This document shows, piece after piece, positions 1 through 9,478 of a stretch of 64,000 nt of DNA (position 1 is the first letter of the stretch; each line of letters opens with the position of its first letter). The notes under the pieces are model-generated. The model was not told the DNA's origin and made no database searches. It saw nothing but the letters and a program-made list of their open reading frames with translations. The translations under genes were made by a program, and so were the position numbers. The stretch is from Yoonia sp. R2331 (lineage in GTDB: Bacteria; Pseudomonadota; Alphaproteobacteria; Rhodobacterales; Rhodobacteraceae), in contig NZ_JBGCUN010000002.1 in assembly GCF_041103235.1 (NCBI RefSeq), positions 248,001-312,000 on the forward strand, written 5' to 3'.

Positions 1-1
1 G

Positions 2-187
2 GTGATCATCATCCTGTCGGTGCTGCAAATCGGCCTGAGCTACGCGATTCAGTCCATCAGTTTTATGAGCCTTAGCGTGGCAGACATTCTTTCGCTGGTC
101 CTGCAATGGTTCACCCTGTTGCTGGGGATCAGCATGCTGACAACTCTATACGGCCACCTTGTCGAAGGGCGCGATCTACCCCAGTAA
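2..187 (+). CDS. C-terminal end of a membrane protein (partial)
   Basis: Only the last 61 or so codons are in the window; the reading frame is open to the left edge, so the GTG at position 2 is probably internal. The visible part is hydrophobic, with about two likely membrane-spanning stretches and a short polar tail ending in RDLPQ. No family can be named from this fragment. Its stop codon lies inside the 3' end of the convergent Nudix gene, giving a 12-nt tail-to-tail overlap. Confidence 0.5.
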   Translation: MIIILSVLQIGLSYAIQSISFMSLSVADILSLVLQWFTLLLGISMLTTLYGHLVEGRDLPQ

Positions 188-616
188 ATGCCGCGCCACG
201 AAGTCCGCGTCGCCTTCGTTATACACATTCTCAACCGCAAACTCCGGTGGCACCCAGACTGCCGTATGGCTCGGCTCTGACGGGGGGCCCAGCCGCCGCA
301 CGGGCAGGGCGGTGAAGATGTGGCAGACCTTCTCGGCCCACATGTCGTATTCCGGCATAAACGTGAAACGGCGGAACATGCCCAGCCGCCGGGGCCGGGC
401 GATGCGCCAACCGGTTTCCTCAAACACTTCGCGGTGGAGCGCCTGAATGGCCCCTTCGCCGGGGTCAATGCCGCCGCCGGGCAGCTGCAATTCATAGTGC
501 GGATCGTCCTGCCACGTCAGCAAAACCTGCCCATCGCGTGGCAAAACCGCATAGGCCCCGGCCCGCACTTGATACCGTTGCCCTGCAATCGGGGCGCTGC
601 CATACCGCCTGATCAT
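176..616 (-). CDS. Nudix hydrolase
   Basis: A 146-residue protein of the Nudix superfamily, which cleaves nucleoside diphosphates linked to another moiety. The Nudix box is visible as GGGIDPGEG followed by REVFEETGW, which supplies the metal-binding REXXEE core. The frame is open further upstream, but the ATG at 614-616 is chosen because an AAGGGGG-like ribosome site precedes it and the upstream extension is low-quality sequence antisense to the hslO start. The substrate cannot be told from sequence. It is divergent from hslO with a gap of about 77 bp. Confidence 0.85.
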   Translation of the reverse strand: MIRRYGSAPIAGQRYQVRAGAYAVLPRDGQVLLTWQDDPHYELQLPGGGIDPGEGAIQALHREVFEETGWRIARPRRLGMFRRFTFMPEYDMWAEKVCHIFTALPVRRLGPPSEPSHTAVWVPPEFAVENVYNEGDADFVARHLLG

Positions 617-693
617 AGCTTGCCCCCTTGGACCTTGCCTTGCTCTGCCTATATAGGCGCGATATGCCAATTCCCGACACGTTAGGAAACCCC

Positions 694-1686
694 ATGAGCA
701 TCGGCTCTCAAATAGCATGGGACGATACGGTCCTGCCTTTCCAACTGGATGCCTCTGACATCCGGGGGCGCGTCGCGCGCCTTGACGGGGTGTTGGAAAA
801 CGTACTGAAGCAACACGACTATCCACCCCTGATCGAAGGACTCGTGGCCGAGATGGCCCTGCTGACGGCCTTGATCGGGCAAACGATCAAGCTGCGTTGG
901 AAGCTGTCGTTGCAGGTGCGCGGCAATGGCGCGGCCCGGATCATCGCGACCGACTACTATGGTCCAACCGAAGACGGTAAACCAGCACGGATGCGGGCCT
1001 ATGCCAGCTTTGATGCGGAACGTCTGGATCATGATGCGGATCCGTTCAGCCAGATCGGCGACGGATACTTTGCCATTCTCATCGACCAAGGCGAAGGCAC
1101 TGCACCCTATCAGGGCATCACGCCCATTGCCGGTGGATCACTCGCGGCCTGTGCAGAGACTTACTTTGCCCAGTCGGAGCAGATTCCGACGCGGTTTTCG
1201 CTGACCTATGGGCGCAGTACATTGCCGGGCGAAGGCGAGCATTGGCGGGCCGGTGGCGTGATGCTGCAGCATATGCCCAAGGCCTCGCCTCATGTGGCTG
1301 CCGACGGCGGAACGGGTGAAGGTGGCTTGCTTGAAGCGTCCGACATTCTGGATGCGGATGAAGGTGAAAACTGGACCCGCGCCAACACGCTGCTCGACAC
1401 CGTCGAAGAGATAGAGTTGATCGGCCCGTCCGTTCAACCGACCGAGTTATTGGTGCGCCTGTTCCACGAAGAGCAGCCGCGCGTCTTTGACCCGCAACCG
1501 GTGACGTTTGGATGCAGCTGTTCGGATGATCAAGTGCGGCAAAGCCTGTCGATCTATTCGGCCAAGGACATTGCCCATATGACCACAGACGAAGGCATCG
1601 TCACTGCCGATTGTCAGTTCTGCGGTGCGCATTACGAATTTGCGCCGCACACGCTGGGGTTTGAGGCGACAGGTGACGGGGCCTGA
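694..1686 (+). CDS. hslO: Hsp33 redox-regulated chaperone
   Basis: A 330-residue cytoplasmic holdase chaperone activated by oxidative unfolding. The C-terminal zinc/redox centre is complete: C274-S-C276 and C307-Q-F-C310, the CXC...CXXC arrangement that defines the Hsp33 family. The N-terminal part carries the usual Hsp33 core. The ATG at 694 is chosen over an in-frame upstream ATG at 628 because AGGAAA lies just before it and Hsp33 proteins normally start near this point. It is the first gene of a tightly packed forward run reaching to about 8.9 kb, and the next gene starts inside its last codons. Confidence 0.95.
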   Translation: MSIGSQIAWDDTVLPFQLDASDIRGRVARLDGVLENVLKQHDYPPLIEGLVAEMALLTALIGQTIKLRWKLSLQVRGNGAARIIATDYYGPTEDGKPARMRAYASFDAERLDHDADPFSQIGDGYFAILIDQGEGTAPYQGITPIAGGSLAACAETYFAQSEQIPTRFSLTYGRSTLPGEGEHWRAGGVMLQHMPKASPHVAADGGTGEGGLLEASDILDADEGENWTRANTLLDTVEEIELIGPSVQPTELLVRLFHEEQPRVFDPQPVTFGCSCSDDQVRQSLSIYSAKDIAHMTTDEGIVTADCQFCGAHYEFAPHTLGFEATGDGA

Positions 1687-2266
1687 TCTTGAAGGTCGCC
1701 TGAAAGGGGCGTTGTCCGCACCGGGCCGCGCCTCTTCTGACTATGACCTCAATAGCGATATCGCCTTGCCAGCGGCCCGCAAGCTGACACCTGCGTCGGT
1801 GTTGATCGGGGTGCGAGCGGTCAGTGGGCAGGTTGTGTTGACCAAACGCTCTGCCCGGCTGAAGCATCATCCAGGACAGATCGCGTTTGCCGGTGGCAGG
1901 CAAGACCCCGAAGACAGTGATGCGACTGCCGCCGCCCTGAGGGAAGCACGGGAAGAGATTGGCTTGAACCCTGACCAAGTGCGTGTCCTTGGCACTTTGC
2001 CGCCGCATGAAACCGTGACCCGCTATCAGGTGACGCCAGTGGTTGCGTTGATCGAGGGTGACTTTGACCCGATCCCTGAAGAGGGAGAAGTCAGCGAAGT
2101 GTTCGAGGTTCCAATCGCCCATGTCACCGACCCTTTAAATTATCTGATCCAATCCCGTCATTGGCAGGGTCGGGCGCGCTACTACTACACCGTACCCTTT
2201 GGGCCCTATTACATTTGGGGCGCGACGGCGCGTATCCTGCGCAGTCTGGCGGATCGGATGTCATGA
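1673..2266 (+). CDS. Nudix CoA pyrophosphatase-like protein
   Basis: A 197-residue Nudix protein of the CoA-diphosphatase (NudL/YeaB-like) type. It carries TKRSARLKHHPGQIAFAGG directly before the Nudix box; this LTxRSxxLxxHxGQIAFPGG signature marks the CoA pyrophosphatase subgroup, which splits CoA into 4'-phosphopantetheine and 3',5'-ADP. The catalytic REAREEIGL follows. The GTG at 1673 is preferred because it overlaps the hslO stop by 14 nt and matches the family N-terminus; the frame is open upstream to 1625. The gene ends in ATGA with the following gene, suggesting translational coupling. Confidence 0.85.
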   Translation: MTGPDLEGRLKGALSAPGRASSDYDLNSDIALPAARKLTPASVLIGVRAVSGQVVLTKRSARLKHHPGQIAFAGGRQDPEDSDATAAALREAREEIGLNPDQVRVLGTLPPHETVTRYQVTPVVALIEGDFDPIPEEGEVSEVFEVPIAHVTDPLNYLIQSRHWQGRARYYYTVPFGPYYIWGATARILRSLADRMS

Positions 2267-3396
2267 CCCGGATCACTGCGCCTTGGCTGACCGATGCAGC
2301 TTCACAGCAGGTTTGCAAAATGCTGGCAGACGCTGGATTTCAGGCGTTGTTTGTAGGCGGCTGCGTGCGTAACGCTCTGCTTGATGTGCCAGTCAGTGAT
2401 TTGGATATTGCAACCGATGCCTTGCCGGAACAGGTGATGGACCGCGCCGATACGGTTGGACTGCGCGCTGTGCCAACAGGTATCGAACACGGGACCGTAA
2501 CAATCATTTGCGACGGCGTTCCGTTTGAGATCACGACCTTTCGAAAAGATGTTGAAACCGATGGCAGGCGGGCTGTGGTCGCCTTTTCCAAGAATATCGC
2601 CGACGATGCCCGGCGGCGCGATTTTACGATGAACGCGCTATATGCTGGGGCTGATGGTCAAGTGCAGGACCCACTGGGTGGCCTGCCTGACCTGCAAGCT
2701 GGTCGAGTCCGATTCATTGAAGATGCCGACCGCCGCATTGCCGAAGATTACCTGCGCATCCTGCGGTTCTTTCGGTTCACGGCATTTTACGCGGACCCAA
2801 CGCAGAGGATTGATGCGGATGGCTTGGCCGCCTGTGCAGCAGGCGTTGACGGGTTAGACAGCCTTTCTGCTGAACGGATCGGGCAGGAGATGCTCAAACT
2901 GTTATCCGCGCCTGACCCGTCACCAGCGGTGGCTGCGATGGCGTCTAGCGGAGTCTTGTTGCGCGTCTTGCGGGGCGCCTCGACCGAGGTGCTGCCAGTT
3001 CTGGTACATGTCGAACAAGGCATTGATGCCCCGCCCGACCCGATCCGTCGACTTGCGGCGATGGGTGGCGACACCGAACGGTTGCGCCTTTCAAAGAACC
3101 AAGCCAATCGGTTGGGCTTGATCCAAAGCGACACCGCCCCGAAAGAACTGGCATACCGTCACGGTGCAGACGTCGGTCTTGATCGCCTGATGGTATGCGC
3201 GGCAAGCACCGGTCAAACCGTGACGCGGGCCAAGGCAAAATCAATCGCATTTGCTGCGACCCAGACGTTCCCCATATCGGCTTCCGATCTGATGCCGGGT
3301 CTAAGCGGTTCGGCATTGGGCCAAGCGTTGCAAGCGGCAGAGGCGCGATGGATCGCGTCGGACTTTACCTTGACCAAGGACGAGTTGCTTGCCTGA
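2263..3396 (+). CDS. cca: CCA tRNA nucleotidyltransferase / poly(A) polymerase family
   Basis: A 377-residue class II nucleotidyltransferase that adds or repairs the 3' CCA of tRNAs, or is a related poly(A) polymerase. Near the N-terminus are FVGGCVRNALL and SDLDIATDA, the GGxVR turn and the DxD metal ligands (D46, D48). RRRDFTMNALY and the RILRFFRF segment of the neck region follow. The start ATG overlaps the Nudix stop (ATGA). In alphaproteobacteria a Nudix gene directly before this gene is a common arrangement. The length is normal for the family. Confidence 0.9.
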   Translation: MTRITAPWLTDAASQQVCKMLADAGFQALFVGGCVRNALLDVPVSDLDIATDALPEQVMDRADTVGLRAVPTGIEHGTVTIICDGVPFEITTFRKDVETDGRRAVVAFSKNIADDARRRDFTMNALYAGADGQVQDPLGGLPDLQAGRVRFIEDADRRIAEDYLRILRFFRFTAFYADPTQRIDADGLAACAAGVDGLDSLSAERIGQEMLKLLSAPDPSPAVAAMASSGVLLRVLRGASTEVLPVLVHVEQGIDAPPDPIRRLAAMGGDTERLRLSKNQANRLGLIQSDTAPKELAYRHGADVGLDRLMVCAASTGQTVTRAKAKSIAFAATQTFPISASDLMPGLSGSALGQALQAAEARWIASDFTLTKDELLA

Positions 3397-3967
3397 TCTT
3401 GCACTGATCGGCTTTGTCTTCTTTGGCCTGTTTTCGCCGGGTCCAAATGTCATCCTGCTTACGGCGTCTGGTGCACGTTTTGGGGTCCGGGCAACTGTAC
3501 CGCACATCTTAGGCGTGGCGCTGGGCGTTGGGATCACAGCCGCCGTCACCGGCTTTGGCGTCGGTGTTGTGTTGCAAGCGGCACCGGTTCTGACAATTGC
3601 TCTGAAAATCGCGGCTTGCGCTTGGATTTTACTGATGGCCAATCGGCTATGGCACGCCCGGCCTGCCGATGTTGACGATTCAGACCGACCTTTCACGCTG
3701 GTCGAGGCGATCCTGTTCCAATGGGTCAACCCAAAGGTCTGGGCAGTGGCGCTTTCGGCAACCGCCTATATCGCAGATGAGCCACCTTTGGTGCAGGCGC
3801 AGATTCTCTCGGTCACATTCGCCAGCCTCAATCTGGCAGTCTGCACATTCTGGACATTTGCCGGGCACCTGCTGTCACGCTTGTTGCAAACGCCTGCGTT
3901 GTGGCAAGTATTTATGCGGATCATGGCCGTTGCATTGATCGTTTTCTCAGTGCTGGTTTTCCTCTGA
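3389..3967 (+). CDS. LysE/RhtB family amino-acid exporter
   Basis: A 192-residue integral membrane protein of the LysE/RhtB translocator family, which exports amino acids or related metabolites. The N-terminus FFGLFSPGPNVILLTASG is the typical SPGPN motif after the first helix. About six hydrophobic segments are visible, and VNPKVW is the conserved cytoplasmic motif. The start is a TTG at 3389 with AAGGA at 3376-3380, overlapping the previous gene by 8 nt. The exported substrate cannot be predicted. Confidence 0.85.
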   Translation: MPDLALIGFVFFGLFSPGPNVILLTASGARFGVRATVPHILGVALGVGITAAVTGFGVGVVLQAAPVLTIALKIAACAWILLMANRLWHARPADVDDSDRPFTLVEAILFQWVNPKVWAVALSATAYIADEPPLVQAQILSVTFASLNLAVCTFWTFAGHLLSRLLQTPALWQVFMRIMAVALIVFSVLVFL

Positions 3968-4015
3968 TCTGATCCACGCTATATGAGGTGTCTGAATGGC
4001 AGAGGCCTCTCCCCC

Positions 4016-5863
4016 GTGTTTCGATATTTCGAAAGCCTCGTCGATCCCTATACGCCGTATGAGGAGACCGACCACCCGCCGCAGAAACTTGCCCCGTTTC
4101 TGCGCCAATACGCGCGGCCATTTCAAAAGATCTTTGTCTGGACGGCACTGACGTCGATCATCATCGCAGCGATCGAGATTTGGCTGCTGTATTACATGGG
4201 GCAGCTTGTCGATACACTGGGTGATGTCGAACCAGGCAAATTCTGGGCCGAGAACGGGTGGGAACTGGCGCTGGTTGCCCTGTTCATGTTAACGCTGCGG
4301 CCTGCAGTGCAGGCGGTTCAGGTGGCGTTGTTGAACAATACCATCTTGCCGAATTTTGGCGCCGTTGTCCGCTGGCGGTCCCACCGGCAAGTGCTGCGCC
4401 AGTCTGTGGGTTGGTTTGAAAATGACTTTGCCGGGCGCATCGCAAACCGGGTCATGCAGACGCCGGGGGCGGCAGGCGAAGCCGTCTTTCAGGTCTTTGA
4501 TGCCATTACTTTTGCCATCGCCTATCTCATCGGTGCGGCGATCCTTTTGTCGAACGCGGACGCCCGGTTGCTGATTCCAATGTTGTTCTGGCTGGTGCCT
4601 TATCTGGTGCTGTTGCGCTGGGTGATCCTCAGGATTGCGCCCGCGTCCAAGGCCGCTTCAGATGCGCGCAGCGCGGTGACTGGCCGGGTTGTGGACAGCT
4701 ACACCAACATCCATGCGGTCAAGATGTTTGCCCACCACGACCGCGAATTGGCCTATGCAAAAGACGCTATTGAAACTGTTCGCCAGACCTTCATGCGCGA
4801 GATGCGCCTCTATTCCATCATGGATATTGCGCTGATCCTGCTGAACGGGATTCTTGTGCTTGGCGTTGTCGGCTGGGCGATCTGGCTGTGGTCCACCAAT
4901 GCGGCCACCGTTGGCATAGTTGCCGCCGCTGCAGCGATGACACTGCGCCTGAACGGGATGAGTGGTTGGATCATGTGGGCGGTTTCCAATTTCTACCAAA
5001 ACCTCGGGATCGTGTCCGAGGGGATGGAGACCATCGCGCAGCCGATCACGCTGGTTGATAAGCAGGCAGCGACCGCATTGAACGTTTCCAAAGGCCAAAT
5101 CAGGATCGAAGGTCTGTCGCATCATTATGGCAAGCAAACCGGAGGTTTGGATCAGATTGATCTGACCATTGAACCCGGTCAAAAGGTGGGGCTGGTTGGC
5201 ACGTCTGGTGCCGGGAAATCGACCCTGATCAAACTCATCCTGCGGTTCTACGATTCCGAGCGCGGGCGCATCATGATCGACGATCAGGACGTTGCGGGCG
5301 TGACCCAGGACAGCCTGCGCAGCGCCATCGGGATGGTGCAACAAGACAGTGCATTGCTGCACAGGTCCGTGCGCGACAATATTCTTTATGGGAGCCCGGA
5401 TGCGTCAGAGGACCAGATGATTGCCGCCGCCAAACAGGCGGAGGCCCATGATTTCATTCTGGAACTGGAGGATAATGAGGGTCGCAAAGGCTATGACGCG
5501 AAAGTGGGCGAACGCGGCGTAAAGCTGTCGGGCGGCCAGCGTCAGCGCATTTCGCTGGCGCGTGTGATCCTGAAAGATGCACCGATCCTGATCCTGGACG
5601 AAGCGACCTCGGCCCTCGACTCAGAGGTGGAAGCGGCGATCCAATCGACGCTCCGCGGTATGATGGAGGGCAAGACAGTGATCGCAATTGCCCACCGCTT
5701 GTCGACCATCGCGCAAATGGATCGGATCATCGTGATGGAACAGGGTCGGATCATCGAAGACGGCACCCATGACAGCCTGCTGGCAGCCGATGGTCAATAT
5801 GCGCGGTTCTGGGCCCGGCAATCGGGCGGGTTTCTGGGACACGACCGGGCGGCGGCAGAATGA
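4016..5863 (+). CDS. ABC exporter half-transporter (permease-ATPase), first of a pair
   Basis: About 615 residues: an N-terminal six-helix exporter domain followed by an ATPase domain. Visible motifs are Walker A GTSGAGKST near residue 395, signature LSGGQRQR near 504, Walker B ILILDEATSALD near 523, and the H-loop IAIAHRLST. The GTG at 4016 (giving VFRYFESLVDPY) is preferred because AGAGG lies 10 nt before it and related proteins start with this segment; an in-frame ATG at 3983 would add 11 residues. ATGA overlap with the next ABC gene suggests a heterodimer. The substrate is unknown. Confidence 0.88.
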   Translation: MFRYFESLVDPYTPYEETDHPPQKLAPFLRQYARPFQKIFVWTALTSIIIAAIEIWLLYYMGQLVDTLGDVEPGKFWAENGWELALVALFMLTLRPAVQAVQVALLNNTILPNFGAVVRWRSHRQVLRQSVGWFENDFAGRIANRVMQTPGAAGEAVFQVFDAITFAIAYLIGAAILLSNADARLLIPMLFWLVPYLVLLRWVILRIAPASKAASDARSAVTGRVVDSYTNIHAVKMFAHHDRELAYAKDAIETVRQTFMREMRLYSIMDIALILLNGILVLGVVGWAIWLWSTNAATVGIVAAAAAMTLRLNGMSGWIMWAVSNFYQNLGIVSEGMETIAQPITLVDKQAATALNVSKGQIRIEGLSHHYGKQTGGLDQIDLTIEPGQKVGLVGTSGAGKSTLIKLILRFYDSERGRIMIDDQDVAGVTQDSLRSAIGMVQQDSALLHRSVRDNILYGSPDASEDQMIAAAKQAEAHDFILELEDNEGRKGYDAKVGERGVKLSGGQRQRISLARVILKDAPILILDEATSALDSEVEAAIQSTLRGMMEGKTVIAIAHRLSTIAQMDRIIVMEQGRIIEDGTHDSLLAADGQYARFWARQSGGFLGHDRAAAE

Positions 5864-7695
5864 AGCAGCTGTCAGAACTGATCGATTCCTTTGCACCGGC
5901 TGATGGTCCTCCGCCCAACCGGTTAGTGCCTTTCATGCACTGGGCCTTTTCAGGGTCGTTCAAATACATCGGTGTCGGTGCGATCTTTTCCACATTCGGT
6001 GGCGCGATTGAGGTCGCGTCGGCCCTGATCCTTGGCCTTGTTATTGACGCTGCCCTTGCCGGTGATCCTTCTGCGTTCTTTTCCCAGAATGTGGGTCTAA
6101 TGCTGGGTGTTGCGGCCTTTTTCATGCTCTTGCGTCCGGTCATCCTCGGTGCGTCAGGCGTGCTGCAATCGGTCGTTGTTGCTCCGGCCTTGATGAACCA
6201 GATTATGACACGGCTGCATCGTCACACGTTGGGTCAGTCGGTCAGTTTCTTTGACGACGATTTTGCTGGTCGCATCGCGACAAAACAGGGGCAAGCGGCC
6301 CGCGCTGGTACAGATCTGGTTGTGGAAATGATCCACACTGTTTTCTTTGCGCTGGCATCGCTCATTGGGTCGGTTCTCTTGATGCTGACGCTCGATGTTC
6401 GCTCTGCGGGATTGTTGGCGATTTGGGTCGTCGCCTATGTCGCGATGATCCGCTTTTTCATGCCGCGCATCCGCGTCCGGTCCAAGGCCAGGGCGGCAAA
6501 ACGCGCAATGGTGACAGGGCAAATCGTGGACACGATCACGAATATCAAGACGGTCAAACTGTTCGCCCATGCACAATACGAGGATCAGGCCGCGCTGCGT
6601 GCACTGGATGATCTGCGGCAAGTCTCGGTCCAGTTTGGCTGGATGGCCGCGTCGTTCCGGTTCTGCCTGATGACCTTGGCGGGGGCGCTGCCGCTGATCT
6701 TGACCGGAGCAACGCTCTACTTCTGGACCACGGGCGCGGCCAGCGCCGGTGATATCGCCGTGGCGGGCACGATTGGATTGCGGCTTGCGCAAATGACCGG
6801 TTGGGTCAGTTTCACACTGATGGGAATGTACGCCAACGTGGGCGAACTTGAGGACGCCATTCGCACCCTTTCGCCGGCGCATGGTTTGGTTGATGCGCAG
6901 AATGCTGGCACGCTGACTGTTACCGATGGCGCAATTAGAATGGACGATGTTTTGTTCACCTACGGCGGAGGGAATGGCGGTTTGAATGGTGTGTCGCTCC
7001 ATGTCAAACCGGGTGAAAAGCTGGGGATCGTTGGTGCCTCTGGTGCCGGTAAATCGACCTTGGTCGCCTTGCTCTTGCGGCTTTATGATGCCGAGACCGG
7101 GCGCATCCTGATTGACGGGCAAGATGTTTCGCAAGTGACACAGGAAAGCCTGCGGCGGCAGATCGGGATGGTCACGCAGGAAACAGCGATGTTCAACCGC
7201 TCTGCCCGAGACAACATTCTTTATGGCCAACCCGATGCAGAAGACGCAGCGGTCTATGATGCCGCGCGACGGGCCGAGGCCGATGATTTCATCCGTGACC
7301 TGCGCGATTTTGCTGGCCGCGAAGGGTACGAGGCCCATCTGGGTGAACGTGGCGTGAAGCTGTCTGGCGGCCAGCGACAACGGATCGCTATCGCGCGGGC
7401 CATCCTGAAAGATGCGCCTATTCTGGTGCTGGACGAAGCTACGTCGGCGCTTGATTCCGAAGTGGAGGCGAGCATTCAATCAGCTCTTGATAGCGTCATG
7501 GAAGGGAAGACCGTGATCGCGATTGCGCACCGCCTGTCCACACTTAATCAGATGGACCGGATCGTGGTGCTCGACGAAGGCCGCATTGCAGAACAGGGCA
7601 CACATGCCGATCTGCTGGCACAGGGCGGGCTCTATGCCCGCTACTGGAATAGGCAGTCGGGTGGATTCATCAATATCAAGGACGCTGCCGAATAG
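5860..7695 (+). CDS. ABC exporter half-transporter, second of a pair
   Basis: A 611-residue permease-ATPase fusion, clearly paralogous to its upstream neighbour along its whole length. Walker A is GASGAGKST near residue 392, the signature is LSGGQRQR near 500, Walker B is ILVLDEATSALD near 520, and the H-loop IAIAHRLST is intact. Both ATP sites of the presumed heterodimer therefore look catalytically competent, unlike pairs with one degenerate site. It starts in the ATGA overlap with the first subunit and abuts the RNA methyltransferase gene with no gap. Confidence 0.9.
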   Translation: MKQLSELIDSFAPADGPPPNRLVPFMHWAFSGSFKYIGVGAIFSTFGGAIEVASALILGLVIDAALAGDPSAFFSQNVGLMLGVAAFFMLLRPVILGASGVLQSVVVAPALMNQIMTRLHRHTLGQSVSFFDDDFAGRIATKQGQAARAGTDLVVEMIHTVFFALASLIGSVLLMLTLDVRSAGLLAIWVVAYVAMIRFFMPRIRVRSKARAAKRAMVTGQIVDTITNIKTVKLFAHAQYEDQAALRALDDLRQVSVQFGWMAASFRFCLMTLAGALPLILTGATLYFWTTGAASAGDIAVAGTIGLRLAQMTGWVSFTLMGMYANVGELEDAIRTLSPAHGLVDAQNAGTLTVTDGAIRMDDVLFTYGGGNGGLNGVSLHVKPGEKLGIVGASGAGKSTLVALLLRLYDAETGRILIDGQDVSQVTQESLRRQIGMVTQETAMFNRSARDNILYGQPDAEDAAVYDAARRAEADDFIRDLRDFAGREGYEAHLGERGVKLSGGQRQRIAIARAILKDAPILVLDEATSALDSEVEASIQSALDSVMEGKTVIAIAHRLSTLNQMDRIVVLDEGRIAEQGTHADLLAQGGLYARYWNRQSGGFINIKDAAE

Positions 7696-8895
7696 ATGTC
7701 TGTGACCGTCGAAAGCCTGACCCATCTTGGCATGGGCCGCACCGATCAGGGTGACTTTGTCCCGCGTGTTCTACCGGGCGAGCAGATTGAGGTGGCCGAT
7801 GATGCGGTCAGGGTGCTGACGCCGTCGGTTGTACGTGTCGCGCCGCCATGTCGCCATTTCAAAAGCTGCGGCGGATGCGCGATGCAACACGCAGCGGATG
7901 ATTTTGTAAGCGATTGGAAGCTTTCGATCGTGCAAAAGGCGCTGGCCGCGCATGGGTTGGCGCCCGATTTTCTGCCAGTTCATACCTCTCCGCCAAGGTC
8001 GCGCCGCCGTGCAAAGCTTGCGGGCAAACGCACCAAAAAGGGGGCAATGGTGGGTTTTCATGGGCGCGGGTCGGATACCCTGATCCAGGTGCCCGATTGT
8101 CAATTGTTGACGCCAGCGCTGGTGGCGCTTTTCCCTCAGCTAGAACAACTGACGGTCATCGCGGCGTCCCGCAAAGCCGAGATCGCGTTGACCGTCACCG
8201 ATAGCGTGGCAGGCGCAGATATCCACATCGGAACAGAGCTGCCCCTGACGCCGGATCTACGCATCAAGCTGGCGAGTTTTGTCCAAGGCAAACCCGTCGC
8301 GCGACTGACGTGGATGGATGAACCCGTTGTCACAATGCATCCACCACATCAGACTTTTGGCGCAGCAGATGTCACGCCGCCGCCTGGCGCGTTTCTGCAG
8401 GCCACCGCTGATGGTGAAGCGGCCCTTTTGAAGGCCGTGCAAAACGCAGTCGGCAGTGCAAGTCGCATCACTGACCTTTTTGCCGGTTGCGGTACCTTCA
8501 CTCTACCACTTGCTGAACGCGCAGAGGTCCACGCCGTTGAAGGCGAAGATGCGATGCTCGCAGCGCTTGATCGCGGCTGGCGCAATGCGCAAGGTCTTAA
8601 ACAGGTCACCACCGAGACACGTGATCTGTTCCGCCGCCCACTGGAACCTGATGAGTTCCGCCATGTTGAGGCCGTCGTCATCGACCCGCCACGCGCCGGT
8701 GCCGAGGCGCAGATGAAGCCGCTTTCGCAAAGCGATGTGCCACGTATCGCGATGGTGTCATGCAATCCGGTCACTTTTGCCCGCGACGCCGCAACCTTGG
8801 TGCATGCGGGTTTTGCTTTGGACTGGGTTCAGGTGGTGGATCAGTTCCGCTGGTCCACCCATGTCGAGGTCTCGGCACAATTCACACGTCCGTGA
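7696..8895 (+). CDS. RumA/TrmA-type 4Fe-4S RNA (uracil-5-)methyltransferase
   Basis: A 399-residue SAM-dependent m5U RNA methyltransferase of the RlmD/RumA/TrmA family. The iron-sulfur ligands are seen as C52-x5-C58-x2-C61 with C135 (VPDCQ). The SAM-binding loop is DLFAGCGTFTLPLA and the catalytic cysteine lies in MVSCNPVTFARD after DPPRAGA. It starts immediately after the stop of the second ABC gene and is the last gene of the 0.7-8.9 kb run. Whether the target is 23S rRNA or tRNA cannot be read from sequence alone. Confidence 0.88.
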   Translation: MSVTVESLTHLGMGRTDQGDFVPRVLPGEQIEVADDAVRVLTPSVVRVAPPCRHFKSCGGCAMQHAADDFVSDWKLSIVQKALAAHGLAPDFLPVHTSPPRSRRRAKLAGKRTKKGAMVGFHGRGSDTLIQVPDCQLLTPALVALFPQLEQLTVIAASRKAEIALTVTDSVAGADIHIGTELPLTPDLRIKLASFVQGKPVARLTWMDEPVVTMHPPHQTFGAADVTPPPGAFLQATADGEAALLKAVQNAVGSASRITDLFAGCGTFTLPLAERAEVHAVEGEDAMLAALDRGWRNAQGLKQVTTETRDLFRRPLEPDEFRHVEAVVIDPPRAGAEAQMKPLSQSDVPRIAMVSCNPVTFARDAATLVHAGFALDWVQVVDQFRWSTHVEVSAQFTRP

Positions 8896-8977
8896 TGACC
8901 TACGCGCACTGATTGCTACCTTGGGCGGCTGTTTTGTTGTATGAACATGCCAAATCGGCAAAGACCGGGGCAGGACA

Positions 8978-9478
8978 GTGCAGTTTTTTTCAAGACGTTT
9001 CATGCTTTTGGGCGCGGTTTCCGCGCTCGTGACGGCGTGTACACCATCGAAGTTCAGGCGTTACAACGGACCGGAAGTCACCCGCATTCAGGTGTTCAAG
9101 GGCGCGCGCGTGATGCAGCTTTTGCACAACGATACGCAGCTTGCCGCCTACCGCTTTGAGCTTGGCTTCTCGCCCGAAGGTCACAAAGAGATCGAGGGCG
9201 ACGGGAGAACACCAGAAGGTGCCTACCGGATCGACAGACGCAATCCTGCGAGCCGCTTTCATCTGTCACTTGGAATTTCTTACCCCAATGCCGATGATAT
9301 CGCGAAGGCCAAGGCAATGGGTCACAGCCCAGGCGGCGACATTTTCTTTCACGGCACGCCTGACGAATATGTCGGCGAAAGCGATTGGACCTGGGGGTGT
9401 ATCGCGGTGACCAATGAAGAGATGGAAGAGATGTACGCGATGGTGAAGAACGGCACCCTCGTCTACATTTACCCTTAG
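8978..9478 (+). CDS. L,D-transpeptidase family lipoprotein
   Basis: A 166-residue predicted envelope protein. The N-terminus (SRRFMLLGAVSALVTAC) is a lipoprotein signal with lipobox VTAC and C21 as the acylated residue; the SRRF start is twin-arginine-like. The catalytic domain shows FFHGTP and DWTWGCIAVTN, the HG...GCxxV motif of L,D-transpeptidases (YafK-like branch), which cross-link or trim peptidoglycan stem peptides. The start is a GTG at 8978; an ATG at 9002 would leave a shorter signal. It overlaps tail-to-tail by 4 nt with the CAP gene. Confidence 0.85.
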   Translation: MQFFSRRFMLLGAVSALVTACTPSKFRRYNGPEVTRIQVFKGARVMQLLHNDTQLAAYRFELGFSPEGHKEIEGDGRTPEGAYRIDRRNPASRFHLSLGISYPNADDIAKAKAMGHSPGGDIFFHGTPDEYVGESDWTWGCIAVTNEEMEEMYAMVKNGTLVYIYP